This document shows positions 41,285-42,189 of a DNA stretch of 42,189 nt, in pieces (position 1 is the stretch's first letter; each line of letters opens with the position of its first letter). The stretch covers positions 1 to 42,189 of the forward strand of contig CAMDDX010000018.1 of NCBI GenBank assembly GCA_945893075.1, given 5' to 3'. This DNA is from Planctomyces sp. SH-PL62 (GTDB lineage: Bacteria > Planctomycetota > Planctomycetia > Planctomycetales > Planctomycetaceae). The notes under the pieces are model-generated. The model did no database searches. It saw nothing but the letters and a program-made list of their open reading frames with translations, and was not told the origin of the DNA. The position numbers and the translations under genes were made by a program.

Positions 41285-42189
41285 ATGCCGAATCAAACGT
41301 CGTTGGAACAGATCGAACTCGCGGAGCTGACGCAGTCCGTGGATAACGGCCGAGTCGCCACCGATCCGTTCAAGTTGGTGGCCGCATTTCGGACTCTGCT
41401 GGATACCCTGCTGGCGGACTTGAAGACGAAAGACGCCGCCACGCTGACGAGCGAAGGTGATCGCGCCACCGCGTCGGCCAATGTGCGAGCGGCTCTCGAT
41501 CAACTCCAGACGCTGCTGCGGGACGGGTACAACTTCGTGCAGGGCTTGGGGAGCTTTGCCATCACCGATGCCGATCGCATCGGGTTGTTCACGGCGTATG
41601 GTTGGGAGAGCGGACTGGTCGGTGCCTTCAGCGACGCGCGGATCGAGTCGCTGGCGAATCAGGCGATCACGGTCACGCCCACGATTGCCGATGCGACGCA
41701 TCGGTATCCGGCCGCGTTGCTGACGTTGATCACCGCGCAGCTCGCGAGCGTGAATACGAACCAGCCGATCGCCACCGGCGGCTCGGCGCAGGCCGCGACC
41801 GACGCGCGAGACGCCGCGCTGGCGCTGCTGCAACTGATCAATGCGCGGGTGCGGTTCTTCTACTGCTCGGCGAGCGACGATCTGGACCAGACGCCGGAAC
41901 TGGTGAAGATCGGCCGCCAACCGCGTCGCGACTCCGGCGCCGCCGCCGCGCAACCGCTCCCCGCCGCCCCCGGCCCGGCCACGTTCGTCGCCGCCGCGCT
42001 GAGCCTGACCGTGTCGGCCCTGCCCGATCACGCGACGACGCTGCGAGCCTTCCGCCGCCCCGCCGGAGGGACCGCCGAACTGGCCGGCACCTCGGCCACC
42101 ACCACCGTCTCGCTCACCGACCTCGGCCCGCTGACCACCGGCGTCACCTACGAGTTCTGGCTCGTCGGCCACAACTCCCAAGGCGACGG
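41285..42189 (+). CDS. Fibronectin type III-like protein, cut by the right edge
   Basis: The frame is open from ATG 41285 (AGGAG six bases upstream) to the last base, at least 301 residues with no stop, so the gene continues outside the window. Residues 1-205 are mainly helical, starting MPNQTSLEQIELAELTQSVD and containing long Ala- and Leu-rich stretches such as ARDAALALLQLINARVRFFY. An Ala/Pro-rich linker (GAAAAQPLPAAPGPATF) leads to a beta-rich segment with LGPLTTGVTYEFWLVGHNSQ, the usual ending of a fibronectin type III domain. No signal peptide. The last 250 bases are markedly more C-rich at third positions than neighbours. A 300-residue minus-strand frame here (41261-42181) is an artefact of that composition. 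The 207 bases before the gene hold no other gene. Confidence 0.8.
   Translation, partial: MPNQTSLEQIELAELTQSVDNGRVATDPFKLVAAFRTLLDTLLADLKTKDAATLTSEGDRATASANVRAALDQLQTLLRDGYNFVQGLGSFAITDADRIGLFTAYGWESGLVGAFSDARIESLANQAITVTPTIADATHRYPAALLTLITAQLASVNTNQPIATGGSAQAATDARDAALALLQLINARVRFFYCSASDDLDQTPELVKIGRQPRRDSGAAAAQPLPAAPGPATFVAAALSLTVSALPDHATTLRAFRRPAGGTAELAGTSATTTVSLTDLGPLTTGVTYEFWLVGHNSQGD

Noticed and set aside
41261-42181. Minus-strand open frame of 306 residues rich in Gly, Arg and Gln
   Set aside because: It is the antisense of the fibronectin-like gene, whose plus-strand frame has a ribosome site, sensible composition and a recognisable domain end.

Overview
The window looks like chromosomal DNA of a planctomycete. 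The supporting signs are GC-rich, widely spaced genes with short operons, a protein carrying the LEPR-XLL-like N-terminal motif (FEPRRLLS) followed by a CSLREA-like segment, a DUF447 protein, an exported CaMKII-association-domain neighbour pair, many signal-peptide proteins, and dense palindromic intergenic elements. No rRNA, tRNA, CRISPR array, prophage or intact transposase gene is visible. I count 34 plausible intact genes, one gene remnant and one gene cut by the right edge.

Layout. 1-9.5 kb: TauE/SafE permease, short-chain epimerase, LEPR/CSLREA surface protein, creatininase-family hydrolase, a large M50 site-2 protease flanked by two copies of a 98-bp inverted repeat, a YiiX-like papain-fold hydrolase and a DUF2784 membrane protein. 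9.5-12 kb: a small accessory patch with the C-terminal remnant of a SIR2-like protein, an exported alpha/beta hydrolase, and a protein that resembles a type II restriction endonuclease but starts with a signal peptide. 12-21.7 kb: DEAD-box helicase, uppP, iron alcohol dehydrogenase, 2-hydroxyacid dehydrogenase, hisA with an extra C-terminal domain, LRR protein, class C beta-lactamase-like hydrolase, PfkB sugar kinase. 21.8-31 kb: DUF447, a membrane protein gene containing two in-frame palindromes, metK, amidase, M20 amidohydrolase, a pseudo-receiver plus CaMKII-AD pair, an FGE-like protein, eda and a small SHOCT-like membrane protein. 31-42 kb: clpX, a hypothetical acidic protein, an RbsA-type ABC ATPase with an in-frame palindrome in its linker, an exported tandem HLCCGAC protein, a LysM protein, a four-ACT aspartokinase, an enolase-superfamily enzyme, and a fibronectin-type protein running off the end.

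Most genes are housekeeping or general metabolism and do not form one pathway. Clear co-transcribed pairs are few: hisA with the LRR gene (14-nt gap), and the CaMKII-AD gene with the pseudo-receiver (7-nt gap).

The strongest unexplained signal is the repeat content. About 27 palindromic elements of roughly 50-170 bp sit in 42 kb and fall into several families defined by their ends (GTAGCC..., GGGGTCRGG..., ACTARCCCGACGCGC..., CGTGGGGCAGGTT..., CTGGAGTGC...). Most lie at gene borders, two supply the stop codon of the neighbouring gene, and three lie inside reading frames where they are translated without breaking the gene. That resembles REPINs moved by Y1 (RAYT) transposases combined with the in-frame behaviour of Rickettsia palindromic elements. 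The second signal is the exported restriction-endonuclease-like protein with no methyltransferase nearby.
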